Notes: generated by a model from the letters alone, not told the origin. A DNA stretch of 64,000 nt from Rhizomys pruinosus (GCA_009823505.1 VZQC01010984.1:4942735-5006734); one strand, 5' to 3'; shown: positions 33,680 through 46,062, counted from the first letter of the stretch. Translations and numbers: made by a program.

Positions 33680-34339
33680 GCATAGTTTAGCAAATGCTCT
33701 TCCCCTGCCTTTTCAATGGTCCTTTCCTCTGCTTTGAGTTGTTTAAACCAGTTGAAGCAAAAAGGTACAGCAGACTTTCATCTGCTTATTGCTCAGGCTA
33801 ATCATGCAAGCTGTAGCATATCTTGAGGAAAATAATGGCTTCCTGTGAACATACCTTCAGGAAAGGTCCAAAAGGGTATCGTCTTTCAATCCCATCCTAG
33901 CTGAGTCTTCAGGGGCATCAAAAGGACCCTAAGGACCTGGCTCCTCCACCCAGACTCCATTATCTTGTATTTAAACCTTACTACAACACGGAGAGTAGAT
34001 GCAGACTAAGAATCTAATTTAGGGACCATCTTGTAACCTTACCCTGTAGTTGGGACAGCAGGATTGAGCTGCTGGGCAGAGCAACCAGTGCTCTCTTCCT
34101 ACACAGAGAACCCTGTAGTTTAAGAATAATCATTAGCAACTATGGTAGAGCTGGTTTTGGGATCCTTAGCCATATCTGGGTAGAGAGTATTCATAAGGGC
34201 AGCTCTAGTTGCAATGAATTAGAATAAAATTGATGCTGATGGTTTAATTTGAATTATTCTATCAAACACTAAGCCAACTTGGGAGATAATGTCATTTGTG
34301 CTCAGTATTCTGGTCTCTCAGTATGAAAAGAAAATGGAT

Positions 34340-34570
34340 AGTTTGTTGAGCATTTACTGTTACTACAGTGATGTCAAACCCTATGCAGGACACTTTGAGT
34401 TGAGGTGCCACTTAATTTCAGAATAGCCCTCAGTCATTAAATTCATTTTCAGACAGCCATAAATCAGGATGTGAAGTAATTTACCCAAATTCCCACAGGA
34501 AGTGAAATGGAAAAGCCAGGTCAAAACATAGATCTTCCTGAAGCTGGAGCCTCTTTCCACTGTACCAAAA
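34340..34570 (-). mobile_element. MIR SINE (block copy 1)
   Basis: Antisense MIR order: gtttgttgagcatttactg, cattttcagacagccataaa, aagtaatttacccaaattcc, ccactgtacc. The 80-codon minus frame here is not a gene. Confidence 0.6.
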
Positions 34571-34723
34571 TGAGCAGCTTTCAATGTCTGTGCTGATTGC
34601 ACATAGTAGTATCGTATGCACACAGTTGTGTATACTTGTCCTCAGTATCTATAAAGAATAAGATTCAAGCCTAAGTGCCTTGTATAAACTGTTGTAGTTA
34701 TTTGCATGTGCTGTGTATACACC

Positions 34724-34724
34724 N
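34724..34724. other. Single unresolved base (N) at a junction
   Basis: The only N in the window. It lies exactly where the first block copy stops matching the second, marking a join between sequence pieces. Confidence 0.98.
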
Positions 34725-35302
34725 CAAATTCTTTCAGACTTCATACCATCCTTCAACTTCTAAGAACTTCTCTCTATACACAAGAACTCTCAAATATAAA
34801 GCACCATTTCCTCACTTAATTTAGAAAAATTCTGCTTCTGCTTAAAGATTAATTCTACTCTTATAATCTCTCAGATATTTTATCTTAGTCATCTGACTTG
34901 TGGCTCAATTTTGATGGAAAATAACACTCGGATACTATTTTTGCAGTCTTATCATAAAATTCATTTTTTTCATAAACTCCCACTCCATCTCCTTCTCTGG
35001 TTATTGATCTCTACTGAACTAAAATTTCCCTATGTACATTTATGAGCATTTATACAATTAATGTCTGCTATATTCATTACTTATTTTTCTATTTACTTTA
35101 AAATTTAAATATATATGCATGAAAATAAAAACAAAATAATGTCCAGAATATCTACTTACACTAAACATTGAATAAGGACTGTGGCAGCTTTCCTTTAATT
35201 CCTCCTTAATCTTCTATATATACAAATGAAATTATTGCTTTATATACTGCCTTGAAATGATGTTAAAGGAGAATTTTTTTTATTTGTTAATATATATTTT
35301 GT
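34725..35302. other. Unique AT-rich DNA between block copies
   Basis: No repeat or gene recognised. It differs from the DNA left of block copy 1. Confidence 0.5.
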
Positions 35303-36370
35303 ACAAGAATATCAAATCTAGACCCGTGTTCCCCACCCTATCCCCCCACCCCACCAGAGCTCATGTATTCTGCCAAACATGCTTTTCATCTCTTTCTCAG
35401 TCACCTATTATTTCTTTTTTGCCACTGTTTTCCTCATTTGCTGTGAGAAGTAAACACAGCAAGTCAGAAATATATAATATATATGCATTGTTTTCAGTAT
35501 GCACAGATTGGAGCAACTTGTTATCCATTCATGAAAGAATACTTACAGATAATTTTTAGTTAAAAAAATAAACTTACATCAATATTGAGTTAATTTTTCC
35601 TAGTCAGAAGCTACAGAAGATGAGAAGTATCGAAGTGCTTTTATAGAAAATGCATTGCCTCTCAAAGAAAAATACCACTTCTAGATTCTTGGTCTAAAGA
35701 AGCTTTTAAATGCACTTATTGAAATGGCAAGCAGAGCACCTGCTTAGGTTACTGGTAAGACAGATCCTGAATAGTTAGAATGACAATATAAAATACCAAG
35801 CAAATCAGGATACTTTAAGGGTGAAAGGGGTGTTCATGTTCATTGCTCTGGGCAGAAAACCTATGCCAGGACTATTTGGAATCTAGTTGTCTGTTTCAGG
35901 AGACTGTGATGAGACCATGCCTCCATTCCATACATGGCTGTGATTCTGATCCAAGTTCTGCCCTTACTTAACACCAGGGCTTCTTCCTGATCTAGAATTC
36001 AATTCCTTCACCCATACTTTCAAGTGTTTTAAATTTTTTCTACCTCCTGCCTGATTTCAAGTACCTCTGCTCCAATAAATTCTCTGTGACTAATACCATC
36101 CACTCATGTCTCCAAAGGGATGAGAGCATCTTCCACAGGGGATAATGGAGCACCCAGCATGCTCATCCTTCCTGCATCCCTAGGGACAGCCACAGCACAG
36201 GATGAAACTGATTACAGTAACTCTATAGGGAGGAAGAGCCCTAGCTGGCCTAAGCTGGAAACAAAGGCTGAGGAAATCCAGAAAGTCAAATACAAAACCA
36301 TATTGCACTTAAGCGTCCAACTGTTGATCCCTGACCCAAAATTAAAGCAAATTTTGATTTTATCCTCTTC

Positions 36371-36543
36371 TTTTTTTTTTTTAGTTTTACCCTTCTTTTG
36401 GTATTTTTGAGACAGGGTCTCCCTTTTAGTACCAGGTGTCCTGGAGCTTGCTCTGTAGACCAGGATGACCTTGAACCAACAGAGATCCACCTACCTCTGC
36501 CTCCTGAGTGCTGGGATTAAAGGCATGTGCCACCACGCCCGGC
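36371..36543 (-). mobile_element. B1 SINE (block copy 2)
   Basis: Clean antisense B1. A 15-bp target duplication gattttatcctcttc lies at 36,356-36,370 and 36,544-36,558. Confidence 0.96.
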
Positions 36544-36779
36544 GATTTTATCCTCTTCAAAATGAAGTGGATTGAGGCTGGGAAGATTCACCCCTTTCTC
36601 CCTTGCTCATCCACAGCCGCTCCATCTCACACTATTCATCAGAAGCCTTTTAGGCCACATAAAATACAGTCCATAATGGGGCAGGCCCATCAATTTATGA
36701 ACATTTATCTGAATTCATTTCATAGTTGTCAAAGAAACTTATTTTCAGAGTACAACATGTCATTAAAAATACACAGTTT

Positions 36780-36925
36780 AAGCTGGATGAGGTGGTGCAT
36801 GCCTTTAATCCTAGCACTCAGGAGGCAGAGGCAGGAGGATCTTTGTGAGTTCAAGGCCAGCCTGGTCTACAGAGTGAGTTCCAGGACAGCCAGAGCTACA
36901 GGGAGACCCTGACTCAAAAAGACCA
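36780..36925 (+). mobile_element. B1 SINE (block copy 2)
   Basis: Clean sense B1 with an AAT-type tail. Confidence 0.95.
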
Positions 36926-36926
36926 A

Positions 36927-36968
<42 letters not shown>
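36926..36968. repeat. (AAT)n microsatellite
   Basis: About 14 AAT units extending the B1 tail. Confidence 0.95.
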
Positions 36969-36969
<1 letters not shown>

Positions 36970-37629
36970 CATAGTTTAGCAAATGCTCTTCCCCTGCCTT
37001 TTCAATGGTCCTTTCCTCTGCTTTGAGTTGTTTAAACCAGTTGAAGCAAAAAGGTACAGCAGACTTTCATCTGCTTATTGCTCAGGCTAATCATGCAAGC
37101 TGTAGCATATCTTGAGGAAAATAATGGCTTCCTGTGAACATACCTTCAGGAAAGGTCCAAAAGGGTATCGTCTTTCAATCCCATCCTAGCTGAGTCTTCA
37201 GGGGCATCAAAAGGACCCTAAGGACCTGGCTCCTCCACCCAGACTCCATTATCTTGTATTTAAACCTTACTACAACACGGAGAGTAGATGCAGACTAAGA
37301 ATCTAATTTAGGGACCATCTTGTAACCTTACCCTGTAGTTGGGACAGCAGGATTGAGCTGCTGGGCAGAGCAACCAGTGCTCTCTTCCTACACAGAGAAC
37401 CCTGTAGTTTAAGAATAATCATTAGCAACTATGGTAGAGCTGGTTTTGGGATCCTTAGCCATATCTGGGTAGAGAGTATTCATAAGGGCAGCTCTAGTTG
37501 CAATGAATTAGAATAAAATTGATGCTGATGGTTTAATTTGAATTATTCTATCAAACACTAAGCCAACTTGGGAGATAATGTCATTTGTTGCTCAGTATTC
37601 TGGTCTCTCAGTATGAAAAGAAAATGGAT

Positions 37630-37860
37630 AGTTTGTTGAGCATTTACTGTTACTACAGTGATGTCAAACCCTATGCAGGACACTTTGAGTTGAGGTGCCA
37701 CTTAATTTCAGAATAGCCCTCAGTCATTAAATTCATTTTCAGACAGCCATAAATCAGGATGTGAAGTAATTTACCCAAATTCCCACAGGAAGTGAAATGG
37801 AAAAGCCAGGTCAAAACATAGATCTTCCTGAAGCTGGAGCCTCTTTCCACTGTACCAAAA
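37630..37860 (-). mobile_element. MIR SINE (block copy 2)
   Basis: Identical to the MIR at 34,340-34,570. Confidence 0.6.
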
Positions 37861-38035
37861 TGAGCAGCTTTCAATGTCTGTGCTGATTGCACATAGTAGT
37901 ATCGTATGCACACAGTTGTGTATACTTGTCCTCAGTATCTATAAAGAATAAGATTCAAGCCTAAGTGCCTTGTATAAACTGTTGTAGTTATTTGCATGTG
38001 CTGTGTATACACCCAGCCATGTGCTTTAAATCACT

Positions 38036-38095
38036 TTTAATACCTAACACAGAATAAGCATTATGTAAATAATTGTTGTTGATACTATATTGTTT
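38036..38095 (+). mobile_element. MIR 3' fragment
   Basis: Short match to the MIR end (ctaacacagaataagcatta, then aataattgttgttgatac). It lies just past the block edge. Confidence 0.4.
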
Positions 38096-38999
38096 AATGA
38101 CAAGAAAAACTTCTCCGCATGTTCAAGACAGGTGCATAGTTTCTCCAAATATATTTGATTGGGGATGTGTATAAATAAAACCTCAAATGTACCACTTACA
38201 GATAAGAAATACCAACTACACACTTATAGCTGCAGATTTAAAATTTGTAGTTTTGAGTATATAAAATAGATATCTCTATGAGTTCCTAAAATCTGACTGG
38301 CAAGGAGAAAAATAAGCCCCATCTATCTCACTTAAAATTTGGTTCAATGCAATCAGTGGGAATCTATATATTGAATGCTCTATCATGCTAGATAAAAATA
38401 TTTGGTGATTTCATAGTCATATGCTGCCTCGCTTTGGGGTTTCTCTTCCAAAGATCTTCTGAAGATTAAAATCACATGGTTTGCTCTGAAACCTAGCAAC
38501 TTTATGAGGGACAGGGTCAGAGGCCACAAGGATGATATCCTTTATCTCCCAAGTGTTCAGAGTATTGTCGTTTGTTCACTGACCAACTTCCTCTTGTCAT
38601 CTTGAGCTCTGCTGCTTCTGTTACTTGTATCTTCTGTCTAAGCTTATTCAGGGCTCAGCAGTGCCTCCTGTTACCCAGAAGCCTCTCCTCTACCCTGACT
38701 GGGATTCATGATGAGTTTTACCTACAGACTCATTTGGACTCTAGATTAGGGACGCTCTAGTGTGATTTCTCTTCTTTGTTTATTTTGTCTCCCCGGCTGA
38801 GCTGACTGACACAGAGACACACATGTGCCATATACCTCACATGCCACAATGCTTTCCCATCAACACAGCCATCATTGTCAGTGTCTCCTGAGGTCACAGA
38901 CACCCCAGATACCTTCACAGCATCATGAAAAGTGGGTGAGAACCCTGGAGGAATGAGCTTGGACCTTCCCTCTCCACCACCTAAGATATGGCACAATGC
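38096..38999. other. No recognised feature
   Basis: Unique-looking DNA. A 62-codon plus frame and a 79-codon minus frame overlap in part and show no known domain. Confidence 0.45.
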
Positions 39000-39346
39000 T
39001 ATGGCTGGCTTTGGTTGTCAACTTGACATACCTGGGAAGAAAGAACCTCATTTGGGGAATTTCCTCTATCAGACTGCCCTGTGATTATGTCTGTGAGGCA
39101 TTTTCTTGGTTGCTGAGTGATAGGGGAAGGCCCAGCCCATGTGGCTGCTGCCACCCTTGGGTTGTATAAGAAAGCAGCATTCCTCTGTGTTCTATGTTCC
39201 TGTTCCTGCCTCCAGGCTCCTGCCTTGAGTTTCTTCCCTGAGGCCCATTAGCAATGGACTGTGACCTGAGAGTTATAAGATGCAATAGACCCTTTCCTCC
39301 CGAGTTGGTTTTGGTAAGTGTTTTATCACAGCAATAGAAAGTAACT
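39000..39346 (+). mobile_element. Rodent medium-reiterated repeat
   Basis: Common rodent repeat (ctttggttgtcaacttgac, ggcattttcttggttgctga, tgttcctgcctccaggctcc, ending gcaatagaaagtaactgaag). Family name not recalled. Confidence 0.65.
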
Positions 39347-39350
39347 GAAG

Positions 39351-39587
39351 GGGCTGAAGAGATTACCCAGTGATTAAGAGCACTGGCTGCTCTTGCAGAG
39401 GACCTGGATTCAGTTCCCAGTACCCACATGGTGGCTAACAGCTATCTGTAACTCCAGATCCAGAGAAATCTGACACCTTCTTCTGACCTCCTCAGGCATT
39501 GCATGACACAGATGCACTTACACACATGCAGATAATATGCTCATACATATAAAATAATAACAAGATTTTTTTTAATCTTAAGAAAAT
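39351..39587 (+). mobile_element. B2-type SINE, older
   Basis: Has gattacccagtgattaagag and a single core. A 13-bp target duplication with one mismatch (aaagtaactgaag / aaagtaactaaag) lies at 39,338-39,350 and 39,588-39,600, inside the 3' end of the preceding rodent repeat. Confidence 0.92.
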
Positions 39588-39600
39588 AAAGTAACTAAAG

Positions 39601-40040
39601 CACACCATTGTATCCTGACATGGCTGTCTTATTTTTCAGCATCAGTGAAGAATAATCAATCAAGTCTTTATTTCTTCTTCACCAATTCTTAAATTTACCC
39701 AACAGCACAGCTGGGCCTGGAAAATGGGAGCTTCTATATTTTCGTGCAAAACAAAAAATAATGACTTTCTAAAGAGCCTTAGTAAATGTGAGCCGTGACA
39801 AAAGGGTACAACACAAAGCACGGTGGTCCAAGAGATGAAAGACGACTGAAAGGGGAGATGGGCTTGCCGGATTTTGTCTTGGCTGTAGGAAAATTAACAA
39901 AATGGATTGGGAGAAAGTCAGGAGCATGCATTATTTCTACATATATTTTAGAGGTGTTTTATCTTGGGTGTGAGCAGTTTCTACTTCTTTCTGTGTCTTC
40001 TGCTAGACTGTGTTCCTCCCAAGCCAAATGGGCCAGCATA
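39601..40040. other. No recognised feature
   Basis: Unique-looking DNA. A 90-codon plus frame (39,795-40,067) has no recognisable domain and its end overlaps the edge of an L1. Confidence 0.4.
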
Positions 40041-40057
40041 GAAAAGAGCATTATTTT

Positions 40058-41019
40058 CTTCATATAATACTTTTATTGATGTTTTGTGTATTTCGTACAT
40101 CATTTTTCAGTTCAATTTAGGCATAATCCCCTTTCCCTTCCCCCCACCCCACCCCAGTTCATGCATTCTGCCATTCATGTCCTGCGTCTTTCAGTCTTTT
40201 TAAAGTTTTTCTCTACAGAGGTTTATTGTTTGGGGCAGAATGTAACTGTATTAATCCATTCTTTGACCCAGACCTTATGTTGTTGTTATTCCCTCCCATT
40301 TGTCTTGCTCCAAAATATGCCTGTGCAAACATAATGTATCTCCTAGAATTATATCCTCTGGGAATAAACTGTATGTTAACTCCAAAATATGTTTAGGAAT
40401 TCACATTTTCCCTTTCACTTTATATCACTCTAAAATATGAATATATACCTTCTACCCATATACTTTAATTACCATGTCTGAAAATAAGTGGTAAATTAGT
40501 CCTAGGGCCCATTAAGAGATTCACATTATAACATGACAGTTGCTTTCAGATAGAAATAAATATAACAATAACGTTGCTGAGATTACCTTTCAATTTGGGG
40601 GGGGGGTTGGTGCTAGCATCCACAAATGAAGGAAAACATTCCCTGTTTGTTTGGGGGTGGACTGTGTTATTTCAGTTAGCATAATGGCTTCGAGTTCCAT
40701 CCATTTACCTTCAAAGTTCATGATGTCATCTTTCTTTACCACTGAATAGAACTCCACTGTGTAGATGTACCACATTTTTGTCATCTACTCGTCAGTTGAG
40801 GGGCATTTGGGTTGGTTCCCAGACCTTGGCTATTGTGAAGACAGCTGCAATAAACATGTATGTGTATGTATCCTTGCGGTAGGATGAGTCTTGTGGCTGT
40901 ATACCCAGAAGTGGTATGGCTGGGTCAGGTGGTAGGCTCGTTTTGAGTCTTTTAAGGGTTCTCCACAGCGCTTTCCATAGTGGTTGTACATTCCCACCAG
41001 CAGTGGATGAGCGTTGACT
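40058..41019 (-). mobile_element. L1 3' end with 17-bp target duplication
   Basis: Clean 962-bp antisense L1: 3' UTR and last ORF2 codons (minus frame at 40,590-40,784, MTKMWYIYTVEFYSVVKKDD). Flanked by gaaaagagcattatttt (40,041-40,057) and gaaaagagcattgtttt (41,020-41,036). Confidence 0.93.
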
Positions 41020-41036
41020 GAAAAGAGCATTGTTTT

Positions 41037-41763
41037 AAGGCTGGCCTGTCCAGCCTCCTCCACTTCCTTTGCCGTTCTCTTCCCATCTGCTCCATCTACT
41101 CTGCAACCCCCAGAGAAGTGCCCAAAGCCCAGGATCTGACCTTATCCATCCCCTCTCCCAGCCCAGCTTCAATGCTGGAAGCTGCTTTATGTTATAGACA
41201 TCTGCTATATAGTCCTGATGCCCTGTTTAAGCTACTCGCTCCTCTTGCCAGTTGTCTAATTTAAAACATTTCTCAGCCGTTAAGTTGGTGACGTTTTGTC
41301 CTGTTGGAACAAACAAATCTTTTCCCATAGTTAGTTTTAAGATTTGAATTGCAAGGGTTTGATGAAAAGGTTTCATGTCTTTCTGTATCCCCCCCCCCTT
41401 TTTTTAGCGTATGAGTCTCCAGAAGACAGTTGTATTATACATGACTATAGGGTGGAGTCAAGGCACAGATTTCATCAAATTCACCCATGTTGTTTTGGGT
41501 GACTATATATGATTAACTTGGGAAGCAAACTTAATTTTTACGTTAAATCATCTTAAAGAGAATGCTACAAGGTGATACTGTACAACAGAGAAATTATAGA
41601 GAACATTTGTATGTGTCAATCCCAAAGTTCTTGCTCTACAGATTTTATGTAAAGCAAATGTGGGCAACAGCGAATTATATCTCCATTTAATTCAGATGCA
41701 TTACCATTTTTATCAGATTCTGTAAACCAATGTTGTTTAATTTTACACCTGTATTATCTGTTA
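41037..41763. other. No recognised feature
   Basis: Unique-looking DNA. C- and T-runs near 41,391-41,406. Confidence 0.4.
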
Positions 41764-42008
41764 CTTTTTTTTTTTTTTTTTTTCAGTATGTGATAAATGT
41801 ACTGTCTGCTGCAGGTTTGTGCACTCCGTTCGTTGCTGCAATGGCCCGGAGGTCAGAGAGGGTCTCGGATTCCCCTGGATGGGTTCTCCTGGAAATTGGG
41901 TTTCACACGGCATCTCGGCCGCTATGGGTTGCTGGGGTCAGAACCCGGGGTTCCTCTTTAAGATCCGGTCGGGCGCGCTCTTAACCGCCTTAGGTCATCT
42001 CTCAGCCT
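41764..42008 (-). mobile_element. B2-type SINE, corrupted
   Basis: Antisense duplicated-core form with scattered extra and missing bases (gcactccgttcgttgctgc, gggttcctctttaagatcc), unlike ordinary substitution decay. Probably unpolished sequence. Confidence 0.85.
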
Positions 42009-42149
42009 ACTTTACTTTATAAGTTTCCTAAACACCATTGTGTCCTGAAGCAGGTCTTACGGGGAAATGTTGATCTGTGGTTGTGTACTTGCTGACTCAC
42101 GTGTCAATTAAATATGCCGTAATCGAATAGTACCCCGTGGTCGCCTCTC

Positions 42150-42385
42150 CCAGCCAATCCCCCCTTTCCTAATCACCATTTCAGTCCATTTTCTGATTGC
42201 GTTCTAGTTGCTGTTGTTCTTTACCTTTGCGTCTCCCTCATCCATGAGGAGAATATTTATATCTGTGTTCTGTTGGTACTAGGATCCACATATATGAGGG
42301 GACACCATTTTGTTCGTTTGTTTTCTGGGACTGTGTTACTACTTAACAATAGATGTCTTCCACGCTCCTCATCCCACCAGACTGG
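42150..42385 (-). mobile_element. L1 fragment, inverted
   Basis: Similar to the antisense ORF2/3' UTR junction of the other L1s (ggatccacatatatgagggg, gttttctgggactgtgttac). Weak match, possibly the inverted 5' part of the next element. Confidence 0.4.
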
Positions 42386-42389
42386 TATA

Positions 42390-43741
42390 TATTTGGAACA
42401 ATTGTGTTCGAAGTACTCTCTTATAAAAAACCGGAAAGACTTCTTCTTTTAGATTGACTATTAGACAGGGAACTTGTGGAAGGGATTAATCTCTGTTCAG
42501 AACCAAATTCATAATACTAAAAATCCTAGGCGTTATGCATAACTCAGGCCAATATTTAATACAGGATGCTCTGACATCACAATGGATTGTTCTACCAGAG
42601 TGGTATGTTATGGTCAGGGATCCAAGGGCCCCACAAAAGGTAAGGGCTCCTTGCCTCTAAATTGGGGATACTACAGGAGGAGAGCAATAAGATCCCTGCT
42701 GCCGAAGATGACCTGACTATAAACAAGGGAGGGATGTTTGGTAGACCACCACTGCAATAGTTGTACAGATGCCTCTGGGAATGCCAGAGAGTTGTTACCC
42801 ATACAGGGGGCCACTAAACCAGTAAAGCAACATATGGGTCTCCCTGAGTTTCAAAGCAAGCACTCACCTTCTGTAGAAGCACGCAGCATACACCGTCACC
42901 CTGCTTGGAACTGACTGTGCAGCCAGAGGCAAGGCCATGTGGGCATGTTATATCCCCAAATCTAATGGCTACTTGGCTCTCCCTGGAGAATTAACCCATG
43001 GCTGATGCCACAGCTTACATCCTCTACAGGTTAGGAGATGTTATAGCCACAGTAAGACCCTGTCATATTTAACAGGGGGGAAAATTGTAATTCATGGATT
43101 AACATATCCAAACATGTTTGTCTATGCTAAAAGTAAACTACCATAACTATTCGTGCTGCTTAAATACCTATATATCTAATTGCTTGTTCTTCATTAGTAG
43201 GATCGAAAGGTTATTCCTGGACCAAACTGTCAGCCCATGAAGGAAACAGCCAGAATTGACCAGAGTCCAAGTCAACAGCTCCAGAGAGAGTGGACTGTTT
43301 TACCTTCTCATCCACCTGTGCCCCTTTTCTAAGCTAGGGAACACCTGCGGAAGAGGGGGCATGGTAGAATGTAAGGGCTGCGATTGGGGTGAATGGTGAT
43401 GGAAACTACAGCAATTGTAGTCTGGACACTCATTTTGATCAACTTGATTGAACAACAACCTATCACCCCCCACTGGATGGTGGGGCTGTAGGTGTTTGGG
43501 CAAACAGCCTGCAGATAGGTTTAGCATGAAGGATGCTTTACTCATGGAATTATCACTTATAGCTAAAATTGAAAAAAAAAAAACTGAGAGAAAGATGCAG
43601 GACAGTTATGGCAGAATGCATGATCTGGGATGGGGTGGGGGTGGGGGGGGAGGGAAAGGGAAACAAGCCTGAACTGAATTGGAAAAATGTATGAAATGCA
43701 CAAAGCATCAATAAAAACTAATTTAATAAAAAAAAATAAAA
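42390..43741 (+). mobile_element. L1 3' UTR
   Basis: Long 3' UTR of rodent L1 type (ctgccgaagatgacctgact, cagatgcctctgggaatgcc, catatgggtctccctgag, ttctcatccacctgtgcc), ending in gcagaatgcatgatctggg, a G-run and an AATAAAA-rich tail. No ORF2 attached. The start is approximate. Confidence 0.65.
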
Positions 43742-43764
43742 TAAAATAAAACATTTCAATGTTT

Positions 43765-43995
43765 GGGGCTGGAGAGATGGCTCAGTGGTTAAGAGCACCA
43801 ACTGCTCTTGCAGAGGACCCAGGTTCAATTCCCAGCACCCACATGGTGGCTGAGAACCGTTTTTAACTCCAGTTCCAGGGGAATCCAATGCACTCTTCTG
43901 ACTTCTGTGGCATTGCACAACACGGGTGTACCAACCTACATGCAGACAGTACACTCATACACATAAAAAACAATAAATAAAATAATTTTTAAAAT
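43765..43995 (+). mobile_element. B2-type SINE, single-core
   Basis: Has ggctcagtggttaagagcac and one core. A 12-bp target duplication atttcaatgttt lies at 43,753-43,764 and 43,996-44,007, directly after the L1 tail. Confidence 0.95.
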
Positions 43996-44371
43996 ATTTC
44001 AATGTTTTCGTGAAAAGTTGCAAAATATGGTATTAATGTCCAGAATTAGAAAATGATTTTGTTTCTCTACCTATGACATATTTTTCAAAAGAAACCAAAT
44101 GCTCCCCCAAGTATTTCCACATTTCTGTGACCACCTTTGTCATATTGTAATACTGAAATAAAACAGCATAAGCTTTATGGCAGGCCAGCAAGGTCCCCTG
44201 GGACCTCCCAGGGCTTGAATTCCACTGTCACTTCTCTAAATGTCTTTTTCCACTAATCTCTTAGTATTAGCAGTTCACCATCTCATTGCTCAAAACCAGC
44301 GTCTGCCTCATTCATGCAAAGCGCTACTCACCCAACTGGGCTGTGAATGCCAGCTTTCACTGAAGTTTGGG

Positions 44372-44560
44372 GAATTTATTCACTCACTGAACAAATATTT
44401 GTTGAGGCTTTGGGGATTTGGCAACAAACAAAAGAAACCAATTCTCTACCCGAGTCCCAAGGGAACCACTTGGACAAGTACAATAAACAAAATACTATGT
44501 ACTATGTCTGGGAACAAGTAAATCCACAGAAAGGGCGAGGAAAAGAGATGCAGAGCTCTT
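44372..44560. mobile_element. L2-like ancient repeat fragment
   Basis: Shows cactgaacaaatatttgttg, ggctttggggatttggcaac and ccaattctctaccc in L2-type order. Old and diverged. Confidence 0.4.
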
Positions 44561-46062
44561 AGGGGAAAGTGCTAATTGTTTAAATAGAAGAGTCAAAAAG
44601 ATTCAAACACCCATAACCCAACTTCAGTTGTTATCAATTGAGACTGATTGAGACTCACCATTATTCCCTCCCACTTCTCCCAGACATCAGTCCATTTCAT
44701 CCACCACCTTTTCATTGTATACCTCTAATCTGAATGCCGACTGCTTCTTTACATAGAAACACAATGCCATTATGACCATTTTAAAATAAATGATAATCCA
44801 TTGATGTGAAACCTCCAAATGACTGTTCAAATTTTCAACTGCTTTGTGAACAGTCTTTTTATAATGTATTTGTTTGAAGGATTCAAGAAAGTCCACATAT
44901 TGTGATTGATGGGCGAGACTTTCAGGTGTTTTAAATAAACTCTGTCTCTTCCTCTCCTCCTCTTTCCCTCTTTCATCCCCACTCCCTTGCATTTGGTGAG
45001 AAGCAAGACTCTTTAGGATTCTCCACAGAGATGCTGCTTAATGCCAATTGATAGGACAGTTTGCTATGTTCTCTAGAAACTCTTACTGAGAGCTCATTTT
45101 AAAATCTAATTTGAAGCTCGTGTTAGTTTCACTAACATGAAGTACTGAAGTTCTGTCAGGTTGCTCAAATTTTACAAGATACTGTTAAAGTAAGAAACAT
45201 TTCATAGCTTTATTTCAAAAGAGCTAGGTGCCTTAAATCAAGTATTAGGTTAAAATTATTATTTAAGAACAAAAAATGGGTGATAACTTTTTGGCATAAG
45301 TTATAATCACATAAAGAACAAAAACTTCTCCACCTGGTCTCGGGACAGAACTTTTTATGTGATCTATGTAAGTCGCCACCTCCTCTGGGAAGTAATTGGC
45401 ACTGCTGTTAAAATGCTTGAGCAAGCTTCTGATAGACCTAAATGAGATGGAGGACTTCTGGGAAGCCAGGGTTACCCACCCAGCTGGCTGACCAGCCTAA
45501 TAACCTTTAACCAGACATTATTTTTTCCTGTATCCAGTTTAATAATGATTAACATTCACTTTTCTTACAGGATCCCTACAGGGAATCTTGCATTGCTGGT
45601 GTACTAAAAGTTCTCACCCTTGTGGTTAGCTTGCAGTAACGCTTTGAACTAGACTGATAATCTATTTTTCTAACAAGTTGTCTTTAAAATATTAGGAAGA
45701 AACATTGCAGTTTTTACTATGGCCCCATGAGGCTAAGAAATATCATCAAATGGCATTGTATGTACATAGGAGAGCCCTCAAAAACTTTTAAAAATATAGA
45801 AAAATGGTTTCTATGACAATTCTGAGCACTTTGATTTTTCTAAGGGAGAGAAATCTCTTTGGATTGTGAAATTCAAACATAGTCACTATCAGGGAGTGAA
45901 AACTAATCCTTCAGATTCTTCCTTTGAACACATTGCTCTTGGACACGCATCACGCAGAGACAATACCTCTTGATAAATGAAAATAACATTCAATGTTATA
46001 GCAAATGCATCATGTATAATCTATGGGCTTTAATGACTATGACAGATACAAGTGAGTAAGAA
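44561..46062. other. Repeat-poor stretch
   Basis: About 1.5 kb without recognisable interspersed repeats or coding signature. A 101-codon minus frame (44,687-44,992) has no known domain. Confidence 0.4.

Larger units (their letters stand above)
32025..34723 (+). repeat. Tandem duplicated block, copy 1
   Basis: About 2.7 kb repeated at 35,303-38,013 (spacing 3.28-3.29 kb). From about 33,700 to 34,723 the copies are identical except one base at 34,292. Before that, small insertions and deletions are common, including a T-run replacing part of a B1 near 33,225-33,241. The copy ends next to the N. Confidence 0.97.
35303..38013 (+). repeat. Tandem duplicated block, copy 2
   Basis: Second copy of 32,025-34,723, cleaner in its SINEs. 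After 38,013 it continues into sequence absent from copy 1, consistent with copy 2 being the authentic locus. Confidence 0.97.

Noticed and set aside
33168..33737. 189-codon plus-strand open frame
   Set aside because: It crosses a corrupted B1, a second B1 and an AAT array, and the counterpart in the duplicated block (36,508-36,912) is interrupted. Not a gene.
45553..45573. Polypyrimidine tract plus AG (ttcacttttcttacag) resembling a splice acceptor
   Set aside because: No downstream open frame with protein similarity and no partner donor recognised.
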